Origin: Gammaproteobacteria bacterium
GTDB taxonomy: Bacteria; Pseudomonadota; Gammaproteobacteria; Xanthomonadales; SZUA-36
Direction: 5' to 3'
Length of the DNA stretch: 64,000 nucleotides
NCBI GenBank assembly: GCA_024279945.1
Contig: JAJRRA010000054.1
Span: 32,114-96,113 of the forward strand
Of this stretch, positions 26,768 through 35,801 are shown piece by piece (the first letter of the stretch is position 1; each line of letters starts with the position of its first letter). The notes beneath the pieces were generated by a model, which did not search any database, was not told where the DNA came from, and saw only the letters and a list, made by a program, of their open reading frames with translations. The translations under genes and the position numbers were made by a program.

Positions 26768-29251
26768 ATGAAGCCGAACCAGTCTGTAACAAAACCCCGT
26801 GTCGTGCCGGTGCTGCTTATGGTGCTCGGCCTGTTCTGGCTGGCGCTTGCCAGTCAGTTTGTCAGTGCGGACCAGAAAGTCAAGCGGACGATCATCGGAT
26901 ACAGCAGCGAGTTGACGGTGCGCCCGGGCGATTCCGTCGAGTTTATGGTCAGCGCCCTGGGTGGCGGATCCTACACGGCGGACCTGGTACGGGTGATCAA
27001 CGGCGACAAGCTGAGCCGCTACCGGAACATGTTCCGGGTGGAACCGGTGGATGTGCCCTTTGCAGGCCGCTATGACGGCATCGAGCAGCCGCTGGATCTG
27101 GGCTCCTATGTGCAGGTCGACAATACCGCCGCCCTCGACAAACTGAAAAGCTTTACCGTTGGTGCCTGGATCTTCCCGGTTTTCGACCCGACGGAATACA
27201 CCCCGCCGGATCTGGAAAACATCGATCCGTTGTTTCCACCGACCCTGAATATCGGCCCGCTGATCCTGCACGACGCACAAACCGTGGTGTCGCGCTTCGA
27301 CAAGACCACCGGTACGGGTTGGGCGCTGCGCATCAACAAGGGTTACCAGCTTGAATTCGTGGTCGGCAGCGGCGATGGCAAACTGCACACGGTGCGTATC
27401 GAACAAACGGTGCGAGATTGGGACTGGTCCTATGTTTCAGCCAGCTATGACGCGAAAAACACGACCGTAACCGTGCGCCTGCAGGACAAGCCGTGGGCGC
27501 CCGGCGACCGGTTTACGGCGCGCAAGCTGCAAGCCAGCGGCAAGGTGGCCAATTTTCCGCAACGCGGGCCATTGCGCATCGCCGCCGCCCGTGACGGCGC
27601 GGGCACAGCCAGGGCTCGTTTCTAAAAGCCCGGGGACGTCTTCAATGGCCGCATCCAGGATGTGCGGGTTGCCGGTCGCGTTCTGACCGGCAAGGAAATC
27701 GACGCCCTCTCCTCCGAGACCGTACCAAAGGCGCTTGGCAAAGCCGTCGTGGCCGACTGGGATTTCTCCAGGGACATCAAGAGCACGCGGATTCGGGATA
27801 TCTCCGGCAACCGTCTCGATGGTGTCGCGGTCAATATCCCAGACCGTGCGGTGCGCGGGCGTTTCTGGAAGGGCAGCACCATCCGCTGGACGGACGATCC
27901 CGACCAGTACGACGCCATTACCTTCTATGCAGACGATCTCTATGACGCCGAGTGGCAGGCCGACTTTAGCTACCAGGTACCCGAGGGATTGCAAAGCGGC
28001 ATTTATGCGGCGCGGCTCAAGCAGGGCGATTTTGTTGAATACATCCCCTTCTTCGTCGCTGCGCCAAAAGGCAAGCCGGCGGCGAAGCTGGCCGTCTGGT
28101 TGCCGGAATACCGGTACATCGCCTACGCGAACATGACCTATTCGGCAACCGCACCCCAGAGCTACCCCGGTCAGAATCTGAACACCGACGATGCCGAATT
28201 CTTCAAGACGCACCTCAAGTATGGAACCGGCGGCGTCTATAACTATCATATCGATGGCCGCAACTTCAGCTACGGTTCACGGAAGCGCCCGGATCTGGGC
28301 ATGAAGCCCGGCTCCACGGCCTACGGCTTCGTCGTCGATACCTATATCATCGATTTTCTCGAGCACCTGGGCATCGACTATGACATCATCACCGACTCGC
28401 TGGTGGATGCGGAGGGGCTGGCGCTGCTGCAACAGTACCCGGTGGTGATGACGGGCAGCCACCCGGAATACGTCAGTACCCAAATGTTCGACGACATCGC
28501 CGCCTACACCGACCAGGGCGGGCGTTTCATCTATATCGGCGGCAACGGTTATCTGTTCAGCGTGGCGGCGCATCCCGAGCTGCCGGGGGTGATGGAGTCG
28601 CGCAATTTCCACGAAATCGGCGATCGCTTCCTGCGCACGGGTGGACAGGGTGGCCTGCTGGTGGAAACCGGTCGCCAGATGGGGCCGGTGGTAGGCGTGG
28701 AAACCTCCGGTATGATCTTCAACGGCTCCAGTGCCTACCGCAAGCTGGAAGCGGCTGACAATCCGCGCGCCGCCTGGATTTTTGCCGGCACGAATGAGGG
28801 CAAGGTGTTCGGTGATTACGGTATCGACAAGGTGCATGGCGCCGCCTGCGGTTTCGAGAGCGATCGTTACCAACCCGGCAACGGGGTACCGCGCCATGCG
28901 CTGAATCTCGCGACCTCGGAACCCCTCAAGCCCCGGGTTGAGGACATCAAGCTGTCGCAACTGCCGCTGGGCATGACCTATCATCCGCCGGAAGAAGGTG
29001 AACCCTGGGCGCAGTGCGACATGGTTTTCTTCGAAACGCCAAACGGTGGAGCCGTGTTCACTACCGGCTCCATCGCCTGGGTCGGTTCGACGCTGGAGAA
29101 TGATTTCAACAACGATGTGGCGACCATTACGGCAAACGTCATCAGGCGTTTTCTCGACCCGAAACCCTTTCCGTCCGTTCCCGAAACCGATGTGGAGGAT
29201 GTAGACCGTGCGCTGCCCAACCCGGAATATGAGTGGCACGATCAGCGGTAG
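26768..29251 (+). pseudogene. Full-length DMFase large-subunit-like gene with LamG domain, interrupted by TAA (paralogue 4 of 4)
   Basis: An 827-codon gene, the paralogue closest in layout to true DMFase beta chains. Order: Sec signal peptide; short beta region (about 35-85, VRPGDSVEFMV); LamG/concanavalin-like domain (about 95-315, with YVQVDNTAALDKLKSFTVGAW); second sandwich; catalytic-like domain with AYANMTYSA and GSHPEYVS, the form of the HDEY motif seen in classical DMFase. Codon 286 (27623-27625) is TAA within the LamG domain; the frame continues at once as KPGDVFNGRIQDVRV to the TAG at 29249. The 285-residue first part would lack all catalytic motifs. AGGAGG ribosome site. Nonsense mutation, sequencing error or readthrough are all possible. 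Confidence 0.78.
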
Positions 29252-29435
29252 GTATACGCCCCAGTACATCCTTGGCGCGATACCCGATTCGGAGCTGGCT
29301 TCCACGGTCATCACCGGCGACAGAAAGAACTGGCGGCAGTTCATTGCACGGCAACGCGTCAATGATCGTCTTCAACAAAGGCAAAGGCACGGTGTTCAAC
29401 GCGGGAAGTACCGACTGGGTCTATGGCCTGAAAGG
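29252..29435 (+). repeat. 184-bp direct repeat, copy 2
   Basis: Second copy of the segment at 24947-25129, same orientation, about 96% identical by eye and one base longer. The two copies bracket the porin-like gene and the LamG/DMFase gene. Confidence 0.9.
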
Positions 29436-29520
29436 GCTTTGCGGTCGATTCCTTCAGGTGGCTGAAGAAATACGATCTGCCCCAGTCGTTGCAATGCTAC
29501 TGCAGCTTGCCTTCTATCTG
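29252..29520 (+). pseudogene. Scrambled remnants of DMFase-like paralogues
   Basis: 29252-29435 repeats the 3' part of the gene at 23604-25205 with one inserted G that breaks the frame. Directly after the junction, 29445-29520 encodes DSFRWLKKYDLPQS, clearly related to the middle of the same family (ADYFKWLEKHDLPQW in paralogue 3) but placed after the C-terminal segment. So pieces of at least two copies have been joined out of order. The rest of the 315-bp gap before the sulfatase holds only its ribosome site. Confidence 0.8.
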
Positions 29521-29566
29521 ACAGGTCTGGTTGCGCTTATGCGTTGAATCCACAGGAGGTTTTGTT

Positions 29567-31054
29567 ATGGCTTTAAAAAATTATTTGAAATCGGGGCTGT
29601 ACCATTTGCTCGCCCTACCCCTGGTTCTCGTGCCCCTGTTCGGCTTTGCGCAGACAGCCGCTGCCGCAGACGAGAAGCCCAATGTTCTTTTTGTACTGAC
29701 CGACAACACCGGCTGGGGCGATTACGGCGTCTATGGCGGTGGCGTGGCGCGGGGCGCACCCACGCCGAATATCGACAAGCTGGCCTCGCAGGGCCTGCGC
29801 CTGACCAACTTCAATACCGAAGCCCAGTGCGTGCCGAGCCGCTCGGCGCTGATGACCGGCCGTTTTTCCATCCGCAGCGGAACCTATGCCGTTCCGATCG
29901 GCGTGCGCCTGTATGGCCTGGTGCCGTGGGAGATCACCCTGGCCGAGGCCTTGTCGGAGGCCGGCTATGCCACCGGACTGTTCGGCAAGTGGCACCTTGG
30001 GCAAACCCCTGGGCGGTACCCGGGCGACCAGGGTTTCGACGAGTGGTTCGGCATCCTCAATACCGACGAGAGCGCCTATGTCTCGCAAGAATGGTTGATC
30101 GAGCACTCCAGCCTGGAGGATGCCGCGGAGTCCCTGAAAGATCGCCTGCCCTGGACCATGGAAGGCAAACGCGGCGAGAAGCCGACCCGGCTGAAGCTCT
30201 ACGATCCCGGGCAGCGGCGCCTGATCGACGGGGAGTCTACCCGCAGGGCCATTGCCTTCATGGAGCGCAGCGTGAAGGAGGACAAGCCCTTTTTCGCCTA
30301 TGTGCCGTTCCTGGCCATGCACTATCCGCTGTTGCCGCACCCGGATTTCGAAGGCAAGTCCGGTCACGGTTTCTACGCCGACACCCTCATTCAGACCGAT
30401 CATTACCTGGCCGAATTATTGCGCTCGCTGGACCGTCTTGGCGTCGCCGATAACACCATCGTTGTCTTTTTTGCCGACAATGGCCCGGAAGACCCGCACA
30501 CCGGGAACGGTGAATACTCCGGTTGGACCGGCCCCTGGCGGGGAACCTATTTCACGGCGATGGAGGGTGGGTTGCGCGCGCCTTTCATCGTCCGCTGGCC
30601 GGGCCATATTCCTGCGGGCCGCGTCAGCGACGAAATCGTTCACATCGTTGACCTGTTTCCTACCATTGCCGGGTTCATCGGCATGAAAATGCCGCAGGAT
30701 CGGTACATCGATGGCGTGGATCACTCGGCATTCTTTTCAGGCCGTTCGGATCGTTCCGCGCGCGAAGGCTTCTTCGTCTACGTTGGCAATGAGCTCACCG
30801 CGTGGAAGTGGCGCACCTGGAAGGTTCACTTCGTCTGGCAGCCGACGAAGTATAGCCCGCGCCAGCCGTATTCCACGATACCCCGGGTCGTCAACCTCGT
30901 CACGGACCCGCGCGAAGAGCGGCAGGTGGCGGAACCCTTCAACGGCTGGCTGCAGTTCCCCATGGCCGGGCAGCTTGCAGAACTCAAGCGGAGTCTTCAG
31001 GAAAACCCCGTCGTCCCGATGGGTGCGCCGGATGACTGGGTGCCCGATCGTTGA
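29567..31054 (+). CDS. Exported arylsulfatase-type sulfatase
   Basis: A 495-residue type-I sulfatase. Sec signal peptide with cleavage around AAAAD (residues 31-35). Metal site start VLTDNTGWGDYG (D46), and the modification motif C-x-P-S-R with alkyl start CVPSRSALMTGR, where C88 should become formylglycine (needs an FGE enzyme, not seen in the window). Then GKWHLG, FADNGPE and the C-terminal domain. ATG 29567 is chosen for its AGGAGG; an in-frame ATG at 29531 lies too far upstream for the signal peptide. It probably removes sulfate esters in the periplasm. Its stop is 10 bp from that of the convergent TonB receptor. Confidence 0.9.
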   Translation: MALKNYLKSGLYHLLALPLVLVPLFGFAQTAAAADEKPNVLFVLTDNTGWGDYGVYGGGVARGAPTPNIDKLASQGLRLTNFNTEAQCVPSRSALMTGRFSIRSGTYAVPIGVRLYGLVPWEITLAEALSEAGYATGLFGKWHLGQTPGRYPGDQGFDEWFGILNTDESAYVSQEWLIEHSSLEDAAESLKDRLPWTMEGKRGEKPTRLKLYDPGQRRLIDGESTRRAIAFMERSVKEDKPFFAYVPFLAMHYPLLPHPDFEGKSGHGFYADTLIQTDHYLAELLRSLDRLGVADNTIVVFFADNGPEDPHTGNGEYSGWTGPWRGTYFTAMEGGLRAPFIVRWPGHIPAGRVSDEIVHIVDLFPTIAGFIGMKMPQDRYIDGVDHSAFFSGRSDRSAREGFFVYVGNELTAWKWRTWKVHFVWQPTKYSPRQPYSTIPRVVNLVTDPREERQVAEPFNGWLQFPMAGQLAELKRSLQENPVVPMGAPDDWVPDR

Positions 31055-31064
31055 ACCCTCCTTC

Positions 31065-33458
31065 TCAGAAGGACCAGCGCGCCTGAACTTCGAAGGTCCG
31101 CGGCGGATCGATGAACTGGAAATAGGTATTCGCAAATCCAAGCGTGCTCAGCGGCACATCATTGCCCCAGGTGAAGGTTTTTTCGTCCGTCAGGTTCCGT
31201 CCGACCACGGCCAGCGTCCAGCGGCCGTCCGGGCCGGTCAGGTAGATACGCGCGTTGACCCTCGTATAGGAGCCCTGGATCAGGTTGGGGTCGAGATCGT
31301 TCGCGACGACGTAACCGTCCGAATACAGAACGCCGGCGGTCAGGCCCAGTTCCAGGCTGCTGGCGATCAGGGTCGTGTAGTCACCGGCCAGGCTGAGCTC
31401 GACATCAGGGGCGAACTGCAGCGGTTTGCCCGACAGGTCCTGGACGCCGCCGTTTGCAGCGCAGCTGCCGTCTTGAACCTGCAATATGTTGCAGGCGGCA
31501 TTGGGGAAGTTTTTGTATTTGGCGTCGAGGAAGGAAAAGGCGCCGTTCAGCCTGAATTTTTTGGTAACGGCCAGGACGAAATCACCTTCCACGCCTTTCG
31601 ACTCGGACTTGGCCGCGTTGCCGACGACAAAACAGCAGTTGCCGTCAAAGGTGCTGACCTGAATGTCATCGTAGGTGGCCTGGAACGCCGCCATGTTCAG
31701 GCGCCCCCGCCCATTCCAGAACCCGAGTTTCAGGCCCAGTTCGAAGGCCAGCACTGATTCATCCTCGTACTGTTCGGTTTCTATGTTGGCCAGTCGGTTG
31801 TCCTCGTCGTAACCACCGGCCTTGTAGCCGTTGGCGGCGTTGAAGTACAGCATGGCCTCGTCCGTCATATCCCAACTGAAATTGATATTGCCGGTGACGT
31901 GGTTCTCGTTGCGCGTATTGTCGAAACCCGGCGTATTTTCGTCGAAGGTGAATGGCTCGGTCAGCTTCAGCACGTTGACTCCGTAGATGAAGCCCAGGAA
32001 TGGATCGGGCGTGTCGTCGAACAGGGAGGCGACGTACTGCTGCTTGAACATTTCCTTTTCGTCCCGCGAGAAACGTACGCCGAAGATCGTGCGAAACGAA
32101 TCCGACACATGCCAGGTCAGCTCGGCGAAGGCCGAGTAGCTCGTCGTATTCTGTTTGAAGATATTGAAGGTGGTAATGTCCAGAAAGCCCGATGGCGTTT
32201 CCGGCGGAAAGCCGAGCAGACCGAAAATTGCGCCTTCGATTGGCGGCAGGTTGCTCAACATGAGGTTCAGGTCCGTGGTCGCATCGAGATCCGCGGACTG
32301 GTAGTAGAGGCCGGCCAGGTATTCGAAGGCACCGCCAAGTTGAGACGTCAGCAGGAATTCCTGGCTGAACTGCTCGTGCTCTTCCTTGCGGCGCGCACCG
32401 ATGAACTGGAGTGGACCATGATCCCCGTCCTGGTAGTAAACGTAATCATAGCCAGTGAGCGCGGTGATCGATCTCAGGGACCATTTCTCGGCATCGTATT
32501 CCGCGTTCAATTGGTAAATCTTGGAATCCGTGTTGTCGAATTCGTCCCGCAGTCCCTCCGGCGTGACGATGTTGGCATCGGACTTCGAGTAGCCAAAATT
32601 CGCTTCGAAGTTCGGGTCGCCAAAAGTGCGGTTGAGGAACGTTGCGGTGGGTGATGCGATGCTGATCATCTTCTGCCGGCCAGTCACATCGAATTTGCCT
32701 TGCTCGAGTTTCAGGCTGAACGTCAGGTTTTCCGTTGCATCCCATTCCAGCTTCACCCGCCCCACGAGAATGTCGTCACCGGGGCCGTCGGTGGCGAGAT
32801 AGGTATTCTTCACCCAGCCGTCGTCCTTCCACCGTTTGACCACGACCCGGCCACGCACGGTATCCGACAAGGGGCCGGACAGCACGGCCGTCACTCCAAG
32901 ACCATCGGTGGAGTCTTCGTAAGCAGCCTGGACGTACCCGGTAAGCTCATCGGTCGGCCGCGCAGTGGTGATGTTGATGGCGCCGGCTACCGTGTTTTTC
33001 CCGAACAGTGTCGATTGCGGCCCCTTGAGTACTTCGACCCGTTCCAGGTCGAGGAAAGCCGCGCGCGCGTCCCGCCCGCGCCCGAAATAGACGCCATCGA
33101 TGAACGTACCGACGGATTGCTCGAAGCCGAAATTTACCCCGGAACCGACACCCCGGATGAACAGGTTCGTGCCGGTGTTGGCTTCGGCGATGTGCACATT
33201 CGGCATCTGTGGCGCCAGGTCCTCCAACTCGGTGATCCCGGCCTGCTCGATCCTCTCTCCACTGATGACTGCGACCGAGATCGGCACATCCTGCAGGCTC
33301 GATTCACGCTTGGTTGCAGTGACCGTGACCTCTTCCAGGATTAGACCCTCCTTGGCCAGGCCGTAGCCCGGCAGGCCGGTGATGAGTGACGCGCAGGCAA
33401 TAAGGTAAAAAAACTTCTGGAACTTTCGCGAGCATAACCCGACAGGCGTAATTTTCAT
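31065..33458 (-). CDS. TonB-dependent receptor, intact
   Basis: A 797-residue TonB-dependent outer-membrane transporter. Signal peptide (cleavage near GYGLA), TonB-box region EEVTVTATKRE, plug domain with NLFIRGVGSG and ERVEVLKGPQSTLFGKNTVAGAINI, and a 22-strand-type barrel ending in a C-terminal Phe (RWSF). ATG 33458 follows GAGAGGG; an upstream in-frame ATG at 33524 would spoil the signal peptide. It is similar in plan to the broken receptor at 18590-20828 and could substitute for it. A degenerate 21-bp operator lies about 115 bp upstream. Ligand unknown. Confidence 0.92.
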   Translation of the reverse strand: MKITPVGLCSRKFQKFFYLIACASLITGLPGYGLAKEGLILEEVTVTATKRESSLQDVPISVAVISGERIEQAGITELEDLAPQMPNVHIAEANTGTNLFIRGVGSGVNFGFEQSVGTFIDGVYFGRGRDARAAFLDLERVEVLKGPQSTLFGKNTVAGAINITTARPTDELTGYVQAAYEDSTDGLGVTAVLSGPLSDTVRGRVVVKRWKDDGWVKNTYLATDGPGDDILVGRVKLEWDATENLTFSLKLEQGKFDVTGRQKMISIASPTATFLNRTFGDPNFEANFGYSKSDANIVTPEGLRDEFDNTDSKIYQLNAEYDAEKWSLRSITALTGYDYVYYQDGDHGPLQFIGARRKEEHEQFSQEFLLTSQLGGAFEYLAGLYYQSADLDATTDLNLMLSNLPPIEGAIFGLLGFPPETPSGFLDITTFNIFKQNTTSYSAFAELTWHVSDSFRTIFGVRFSRDEKEMFKQQYVASLFDDTPDPFLGFIYGVNVLKLTEPFTFDENTPGFDNTRNENHVTGNINFSWDMTDEAMLYFNAANGYKAGGYDEDNRLANIETEQYEDESVLAFELGLKLGFWNGRGRLNMAAFQATYDDIQVSTFDGNCCFVVGNAAKSESKGVEGDFVLAVTKKFRLNGAFSFLDAKYKNFPNAACNILQVQDGSCAANGGVQDLSGKPLQFAPDVELSLAGDYTTLIASSLELGLTAGVLYSDGYVVANDLDPNLIQGSYTRVNARIYLTGPDGRWTLAVVGRNLTDEKTFTWGNDVPLSTLGFANTYFQFIDPPRTFEVQARWSF

Positions 33459-33572
33459 GTACGGACCCTCTCTGATGAAAACTTCGAACAGCCCCGGAAG
33501 ATCAAGGCGACCTCGGTGCATCAATTCATCTAGAATGGTTTACCGCCAGCGGAAACATTGCATTGGCAGAGA

Positions 33573-33600
33573 CGGACAATGCCTTATCATTATTGGTCAA
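33573..33600 (-). promoter_or_regulatory. Degenerate candidate operator (TGACC-N16-TGTCCG on minus)
   Basis: On the minus strand TGACC and TGTCCG boxes are 21 bp apart, upstream of the TonB receptor at 33458, with a third weak box (TTACC) 10 bp further upstream, like the box order at site b. The remainder of the 281-bp gap 33459-33739 shows no gene. Confidence 0.35.
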
Positions 33601-33739
33601 CAAGGGTAATCTGCCGGAACACAGCCGTTTGGAAATGGTATTGTTCCTTATGAGGAAATGCTGCGCTGAAGTGGCCGGGCCCGAACCGGATGGCGGTGCG
33701 GGTAAGCTTTACTATAAAACGTCAGCGTTTTTATAATGT

Positions 33740-34588
33740 TTACCAGGTCGCCGTCAACGCAAGGAAAGGGCCTTTCTGGGAAATCTTCGCCTTGCCTTTC
33801 CAGTCACTCTTGTCCACGTCCACATCAAGCTGGAAAAACTGGTATTGAAGACCGATTCCAAAGTGCCTGGAGATCTGAAAGTTCGCCCCAACGGCGCTAT
33901 TCCAAAGACCGCCTTTGTAGTTGCCGATGTTGGCGCTTAGCCAGTCGAGCCGGGCTGATAACAGCCAGTGGGGTGCGGGTGAGTAGTAATACCAGGCGCC
34001 AATATTGGGCAGAGGCACACCCGAGCTCACAGAGCCCCTCTGAAAACCGGATGCCTCACCATTTATAAAAGCTTCACCCTCGATAAAAGCATTTACTTTC
34101 ATCCAGTGGAGCCCCGCACCCACACCAAACTCATGCTGGGGGCCTGTGCTGAATCTGCGGCCAAAAAAGACTCGGATCACCGAGTTTTCGACTCCGGCCC
34201 TGACATTGCTGCCGGCCTGAAAAACCAGGTCTTCCCACTCAACATCCTTCGTGAGAATCGCACCTCCGGAAGAATCAGTGGTCCAGGCTTGGCCCGACAC
34301 CATCCATTTTTCACCAAAATTCCAGCGAAATGCAATCTCAGGCGTCCGTTCTGAATCGTCGATCCCAAGCACCTTGTCAAAATCGATGTCATCCCCTGGC
34401 ACCCTGCCACTGGCCTGGATATCGAAATTCATACTGGGGGCGAATAAACCCACCTGCAGCTGATACTTGTCGGTCAGAAAGGGGTGGTAGTCTTCTGACG
34501 ACTGTGCCCAAGCGTTTGTCGCCGCCAGGGACATCAGCAAGACCAGAAAATGAACCCCAAGCCTTGTTTTTTCAGCCAACTTGGACAT
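33740..34588 (-). CDS. Outer-membrane beta-barrel protein, unknown function
   Basis: A 282-residue protein with a Sec signal peptide (cleavage near NAWAQ) and a barrel-like body of amphipathic strands ending in Trp (LTATW). Motifs such as YQLQVGLFAPSMNFDIQASG and FGIGLQYQFFQLDVDVDKSDW recall a family of small outer-membrane proteins of proteobacteria whose role is unknown. GGAGG lies upstream of the ATG. It has its own promoter region shared with the divergent SDR at 34895, where three GGCC boxes sit. No operon partner downstream. Confidence 0.75.
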   Translation of the reverse strand: MSKLAEKTRLGVHFLVLLMSLAATNAWAQSSEDYHPFLTDKYQLQVGLFAPSMNFDIQASGRVPGDDIDFDKVLGIDDSERTPEIAFRWNFGEKWMVSGQAWTTDSSGGAILTKDVEWEDLVFQAGSNVRAGVENSVIRVFFGRRFSTGPQHEFGVGAGLHWMKVNAFIEGEAFINGEASGFQRGSVSSGVPLPNIGAWYYYSPAPHWLLSARLDWLSANIGNYKGGLWNSAVGANFQISRHFGIGLQYQFFQLDVDVDKSDWKGKAKISQKGPFLALTATW

Positions 34589-34691
34589 GAAAGCCTCCAG
34601 ATATTAATTCACCGAGCACCGTCAAGCCGGTCAAACAGGCATGGCGGCGACTGATCGCCCTTTTGATGAAATAGTCTGTCGAATCCACTGA

Positions 34692-34716
34692 CTGGCCGAT
34701 ATGGCCGATCCGGCCA
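34692..34716. promoter_or_regulatory. Three GGCC boxes at 9-bp period
   Basis: TGGCC (34693), TGGCC (34702) and CGGCC (34711) are evenly spaced by 9 bp in the 306-bp gap between the barrel gene (minus) and the SDR (plus). The boxes share the core of the 21-bp operators but not their spacing. Nothing else was recognised in this gap besides a GAGGAG ribosome site for the SDR. Confidence 0.35.
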
Positions 34717-34894
34717 ATTTCATATCATGATTTACTCATGGTAGCCAAACACGGCACATACCTTCAATGTGCCGTTAAACTTGTGCTCTGGACCCATAAC
34801 ACATGGCGGAAACGAACAAGAATTTTTACCCCGTCACGACTTGACCATCTGTTTTCGCCGGACAGATTTGGTAAAAATTGCGAGGAGAACATTT

Positions 34895-35692
34895 ATGACA
34901 CCAGAAACGACTGAAAATCTGTTTTCAATTCGGCAAAAAAATATATTGATCACTGGCGGCACAGCCGGAATAGGCCTGGGCATCGCCGGTCATTTCGTCA
35001 GGCACGGAGCCAGGGTGGTCATTTGCGGTCGCCGGGCCAATGGCGCAGAAATCGCCAGTGGTATCGGCGCCGATTTTGTGCGCCTGGATGTCAGCGATAC
35101 GGCATCGATCACCAAAGGCGTGCGCCGCGCGGCTGACTTGCTCGAACATGGAATTGACGTACTTATTCTGAATGCGGGTGTTGACCTGCACACGGGAACA
35201 GTCGATAAACTGGATCTCGATGCATTCCGGCGCCTGTATGATATCAATCTTTTCGGCCTGATTCAGTGCCTGAGAGATGCGGTGCCCTACTTGCAGCGCG
35301 GCTCCAGTGTCATCATGACTTCTTCGCCGGCTGGATGCACTGCGGCAGCAGGCATGAGCGCTTACGGTTCATCCAAAGCGGCTGTGAATCACCTGACCAG
35401 AACCTTTGCGGCGGAACTCGCTGGAATGGGTATCAGGGTCAACGCGATCCTGCCGGGCATCGTCGAGAGTGAAATGTCCGGCTCCACCGGCTCGCTCGAA
35501 TTTCTCCGCACCCTGACGATGACCGGAAAGGTGCGCATGCCGGTGGAACTTGCCGGGACTTTTCAATTCCTGGCGAGCGCTGCCTCGGAACCGGTGACCG
35601 GAGCGATTATCGCTGCCGATGACGGTATCAGCGCGGGAGTCAGCCAGACTGTAATGGACTGTATCGCTGCTCAATTACAGGAGGGTGACTGA
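34895..35692 (+). CDS. Short-chain dehydrogenase/reductase (SDR)
   Basis: A 265-residue classical SDR. Cofactor motif TGGTAGIGLG near residue 20, an Arg-rich CGRRAN after strand 2 (typical of NADP preference), LNAGVD in place of NNAG, catalytic Ser region MTSSPAG and YGSSK with the Tyr-x3-Lys pair, then NAILPGIVESEM. ATG 34895 has GAGGAG 6 bp upstream. It is the most diverged of the four SDRs here. The next SDR starts 109 bp downstream with its own operator candidate, so it may form a single-gene unit. Substrate unknown. Confidence 0.88.
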   Translation: MTPETTENLFSIRQKNILITGGTAGIGLGIAGHFVRHGARVVICGRRANGAEIASGIGADFVRLDVSDTASITKGVRRAADLLEHGIDVLILNAGVDLHTGTVDKLDLDAFRRLYDINLFGLIQCLRDAVPYLQRGSSVIMTSSPAGCTAAAGMSAYGSSKAAVNHLTRTFAAELAGMGIRVNAILPGIVESEMSGSTGSLEFLRTLTMTGKVRMPVELAGTFQFLASAASEPVTGAIIAADDGISAGVSQTVMDCIAAQLQEGD

Positions 35693-35703
35693 GTGTTTTT
35701 CCA

Positions 35704-35733
35704 ATGGCCAGTCATGATAATTTTGTGACCTCG
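35704..35733 (+). promoter_or_regulatory. Candidate AraC-type operator (TGGCC-N16-TGACC) before the second SDR
   Basis: Boxes TGGCC (35705) and TGACC (35726) are 21 bp apart, about 70 bp before the SDR start at 35802. Box identities match those upstream of the TonB receptor at 18491/18512. Confidence 0.55.
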
Positions 35734-35801
35734 TGAGACCTATCCGGTATCGGCGATTCTAACGACAATATCATTTCATATAACATCAGGAAAATCTGAA
35801 T

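Noticed and set aside
3112..27625. Stop-codon reassignment as the explanation of the in-frame TAG and TAA codons
   Set aside because: TAG, TAA and TGA all serve as ordinary terminators in intact genes of this window (for example TAG ends the aminotransferase at 37950 and TAA the carrier at 39143), so a changed code is not supported.
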